The position numbers and the translations under genes were made by a program. Positions 62,056 through 64,000 of a stretch of DNA of 64,000 bases are shown here, in pieces. Within the stretch, counting starts at the first letter, position 1. Every line of letters starts with the position of its first letter. Source of the stretch: Paenibacillus luteus (GTDB lineage: Bacteria > Bacillota > Bacilli > Paenibacillales > Paenibacillaceae); contig NZ_SKCD01000018.1 in the NCBI RefSeq assembly GCF_006542765.1, positions 1 to 64,000 on the forward strand, given 5' to 3'. Below the pieces are notes generated by a model, which searched no databases, was not told where the DNA came from, and saw only the letters and a program-made list of their open reading frames with translations.

Positions 62056-62751
62056 TCACACCCACCCTTTCAACCAGCCGCGCATCCGATCGATCGTTTT
62101 GTCCAGATTGCAAATGGCTTCCTGGTCTGTATAATCCTGCGTATGACGGAAATAATCCGCGTGTCCGCCCACCGTCGGAATGCCCTCCACATAACCTGGA
62201 GCATATTTCATCCGATTCCACTTCGGCATCGCATACTTTGATTTGCTCCATCCCCCCCACGTCCCGATGCGGCTAATCGGATCATTAGGCTTGCCCAGAC
62301 TGTCAATGGAATGAAAATAGCTGACATGCTCTTGCAGCTTAGGTTCGATTGGCGTTCTCGGCGAACCAATTTGCACGATTCGGAAATCCGCAATTTTATC
62401 CTGCTCATACAGCATTTTGGCCGCTTGGTAAGCAGCCGCTCCGCCTCCGCTATGTCCAATTAAGAGCAGGCGCTCGCCCGAGAGTGTCTGTTTGATCTTG
62501 GATAACGCATGCTGACCGCCTACCCTTCCCGCTGTTAAGCGGTTGGACAAGTCGCTTTTCACCTCCAGCACCTGCCTGACCAAACTGCGACTAGCATCTC
62601 CGTATGGAAATATGACATGTATTGCCGTTTCGTATCCTTCGGATTGAAACAAGCTTTCAAGCTTTATTTTGCACTCCGTGAATATACTATTGGATGTTGC
62701 GACACCGGCAAGCAAATAAATACTCATTCGTGATGGTTTGTCCGCCGTCAT
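62056..62751 (-). CDS. Alpha/beta hydrolase, lipase-like
   Basis: 231 aa. The nucleophile elbow is LLIGHSGGGAAAYQAA, with PNDPISRIG and GGHADYFR as probable acid and base regions. The cytoplasmic prediction rests on the absence of a signal peptide. RBS GGAGGG, spacing 7. A monocistronic unit. Confidence 0.8.
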   Translation of the reverse strand: MTADKPSRMSIYLLAGVATSNSIFTECKIKLESLFQSEGYETAIHVIFPYGDASRSLVRQVLEVKSDLSNRLTAGRVGGQHALSKIKQTLSGERLLLIGHSGGGAAAYQAAKMLYEQDKIADFRIVQIGSPRTPIEPKLQEHVSYFHSIDSLGKPNDPISRIGTWGGWSKSKYAMPKWNRMKYAPGYVEGIPTVGGHADYFRHTQDYTDQEAICNLDKTIDRMRGWLKGWV

Positions 62752-62895
62752 AACGAATCCCTCCGTAATTAAATCATTAACTAATAATCATTATGTGGGA
62801 ATGCTGTTCATTTCATTCGTGTATATATATGTTATTCCCGTGTAGATTTACCTGATATCCAAGACCCTTGACAGTCTTCCTCAGAGGCAAGGCGT

Positions 62896-63323
62896 TTATC
62901 TCACGATAATTGAGTCTACATAGATGACCCCATTCTCCTCAAACAGACCGCCTCGGTAAGTAAATCGCTGCTCCACCTTCTGGTTTGAAGCTTCTGAAGT
63001 TTTATCTAGCTTGCTTAGAAAGTACCCGGACGCCGTTACTCTACGGTAAGCTTCCAGTAGTTCAAGCTCGTTGGTTAAAGAATAGTCATTCACCTGCCGT
63101 GCTTTATTATAAGCTGTAATATTATTTACATCAAAGTAATAGACAGCCTTTACTCTCGGGTAATCATTTTTCAAATGTCGATATAACCGCGACATGCGGT
63201 TCACCGGAAATGCGAGCATCGTCCATACCATAGCCACTTTTGGAGCTTCCTTCTCAAAATATCATGAACCATTCGCCAAGTATCCTTATAACTTGTTGGA
63301 TTACCGCTCCACAAAAACCTGTT
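62896..63323 (-). pseudogene. Frameshifted 3' remnant of a GH26-like glycosidase
   Basis: The 3' part (from about 63270 to 62896) encodes MVWTMLAFPVNRMSRLY, VKAVYYFDVNN and a C-terminal beta segment. Just upstream another frame encodes LWSGNPTSYKDTWRMVHDI, which reads as the natural continuation of the same domain. The frames switch near 63262-63272, and a stop (63324-63326) lies further upstream. The combined sequence resembles the end of the catalytic domain of extracellular mannanase/GH26-like proteins. It is a decayed gene fragment with no start or signal peptide. Confidence 0.7.
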
Positions 63324-63391
63324 TTACTCACCATTCGCTATTGCGTTTGTGCTTATTCTAAGCTACCCAATTGAGTGTTTATCTGGAAGCA

Positions 63392-63431
63392 CCAAAAAGA
63401 AGAGCGCACGGCTGTTGCCAGCCGGCGCTCT
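63392..63431 (-). terminator. Terminator of the 67-aa gene
   Basis: AGAGCGC-A-CGGCTG (63401-63414) pairs with CAGCCG-GCGCTCT (63419-63431). TCTTTTT follows on the minus strand. Confidence 0.88.
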
Positions 63432-63474
63432 CCTTTGTTGCTCTTACTGTGCCGCAATTAAGCGGCTCCAGCAG

Positions 63475-63678
63475 CTATACACCCATTTTTTTACGCTGAT
63501 TATTGACCTTCTTCGTGTTTTGGCTTTTCAGTGCCTGCGTCCCCGTAGATAGGTGCGTTTGGCCGGGAGCTCCGCCAGCTTTGTTTTGCTTCTTCTGAGC
63601 GAGCAATTGCTTCGCTTTCTCTGCTTGAGATAGCTTTTTCGGCTGCTCTGCAGATTCGTTTTGATCGATTGTAGACAT
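63475..63678 (-). CDS. Small basic hypothetical protein
   Basis: 67 aa, Lys/Gln/Asn-rich and probably disordered (LSQAEKAKQLLAQKKQNK, ending KKVNNQRKKMGV). No domain recognised. AGGTGA lies four bases before the ATG at 63678, and a good terminator follows, which supports expression. Confidence 0.65.
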   Translation of the reverse strand: MSTIDQNESAEQPKKLSQAEKAKQLLAQKKQNKAGGAPGQTHLSTGTQALKSQNTKKVNNQRKKMGV

Positions 63679-63709
63679 AGGTTCACCTCGCTTCATGCAC
63701 TACATAGTC

Positions 63710-64000
63710 TTATTCTACTACACTTATATATCTGGTAAAAGAGGCTTTACTCAGGGTTGTGCTTTTCTTTAAGTACCAAGAGGCCAACTCCAGCTGCCGC
63801 TCGATTGGCTGAGTCGTAACAATGACCGCCCGTTTTGCATATTTTCTTAGGCTCTCCAGCATGAGAAGCTGCTCTGATTCGGGCAGAACGGAGCATAGAT
63901 TATAAGGCATATCCACGATAGCGGTATCGTAGTTCTCCTTGAGCAGCCTCATATCGCCAAGCCGAACCCGATCAGGATAACCAAAATGAGCAAGATTGAC
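63710..64000 (-). CDS. TRM11-like SAM-dependent methyltransferase, partial (5' end beyond window)
   Basis: The frame is open to the window edge (GTC AAT CTT... from 64000). It carries DTAIVDMPYNL, an N/D-P-P-Y-type catalytic motif of nucleic-acid amino-methyltransferases, then an adenosine-pocket helix (SLRKYAKRAVIVTTQPI). It is the C-terminal ~96 residues of a protein of the Trm11/DNA-methylase-like fold. Only the 3' end is visible, so the exact RNA substrate is unknown. Confidence 0.7.
   Translation of the reverse strand, partial: VNLAHFGYPDRVRLGDMRLLKENYDTAIVDMPYNLCSVLPESEQLLMLESLRKYAKRAVIVTTQPIERQLELASWYLKKSTTLSKASFTRYISVVE

Overview
The window looks like a chromosomal segment of a Paenibacillus-type endospore-forming Firmicute. 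The evidence is as follows. The gene order thiL-tsaE-tsaB-rimI-tsaD, an ABC-F ATPase (ydiF-like), moaC, tatA-tatC and groES-groEL matches the Bacillus subtilis ydi-groE neighbourhood. There is a sporulation protein (YyaC). An SLH-anchored NEAT surface protein, T-box leaders, a HrcA/CIRCE-controlled groE operon, Fur boxes and SigA-type promoters are also present. No rRNA, tRNA, CRISPR array or intact insertion sequence was found.

Layout. 1-0.9 kb: a degenerate tyrosine recombinase. 1-3.1 kb: groESL. 3.2-12 kb (minus): a Fur-type haem-uptake operon with a 1624-aa NEAT/SLH surface protein, a haem-binding lipoprotein, a permease, an ATPase and a short NEAT protein. 12.4-15.5 kb (plus): a divergent second haem ABC operon whose ATPase is fused in frame to an IsdG-like haem monooxygenase. 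15.7-19.9 kb (minus): a polyuronide degradation operon (heparinase II/III, GH88, DUF2264). 20.1-21.9 kb: a TetR regulator with a YhgE-like membrane protein. 22-25.9 kb: tatC, tatA, molybdopterin genes and 5-formyl-THF cyclo-ligase. 26-28 kb: the ABC-F protein.

28.2-33.6 kb (minus) holds a ComQXPA-type quorum-sensing locus: ComA response regulator, PDZ-containing ComP kinase, a 56-codon pheromone precursor (ComX) and ComQ isoprenyl transferase. An orphan ABC ATPase and a 75-aa ORF precede it. Just upstream lies a dense DnaA-box cluster (33.88-34.15 kb). A methyltransferase follows, then leuA behind two tandem leucine T-boxes (36.96-37.8 kb), then the tsaDB-rimI-tsaE-thiL tRNA-modification operon.

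41.9-50.7 kb: a YitT protein, an HD-GYP protein and a GGDEF protein (c-di-GMP turnover), a four-gene operon ending upstream at yyaC, and small conserved proteins. 50.9-55.8 kb: a galactose (Leloir) operon galK-galE-galT with a divergent AraC regulator. 55.9-64 kb: an assortment of single genes (amino-acid oxidase-like, stress protein, CorA, Gfo/Idh/MocA, two lipase-type hydrolases, HlyIII), a frameshifted glycosidase remnant, and a partial methyltransferase that runs off the window edge.

The strongest items for follow-up are the comQXPA-type locus with its ComX-like peptide, the DnaA-box cluster beside it, the ATPase-IsdG fusion with an internal ribosome-binding site, and the tandem CUC T-boxes.
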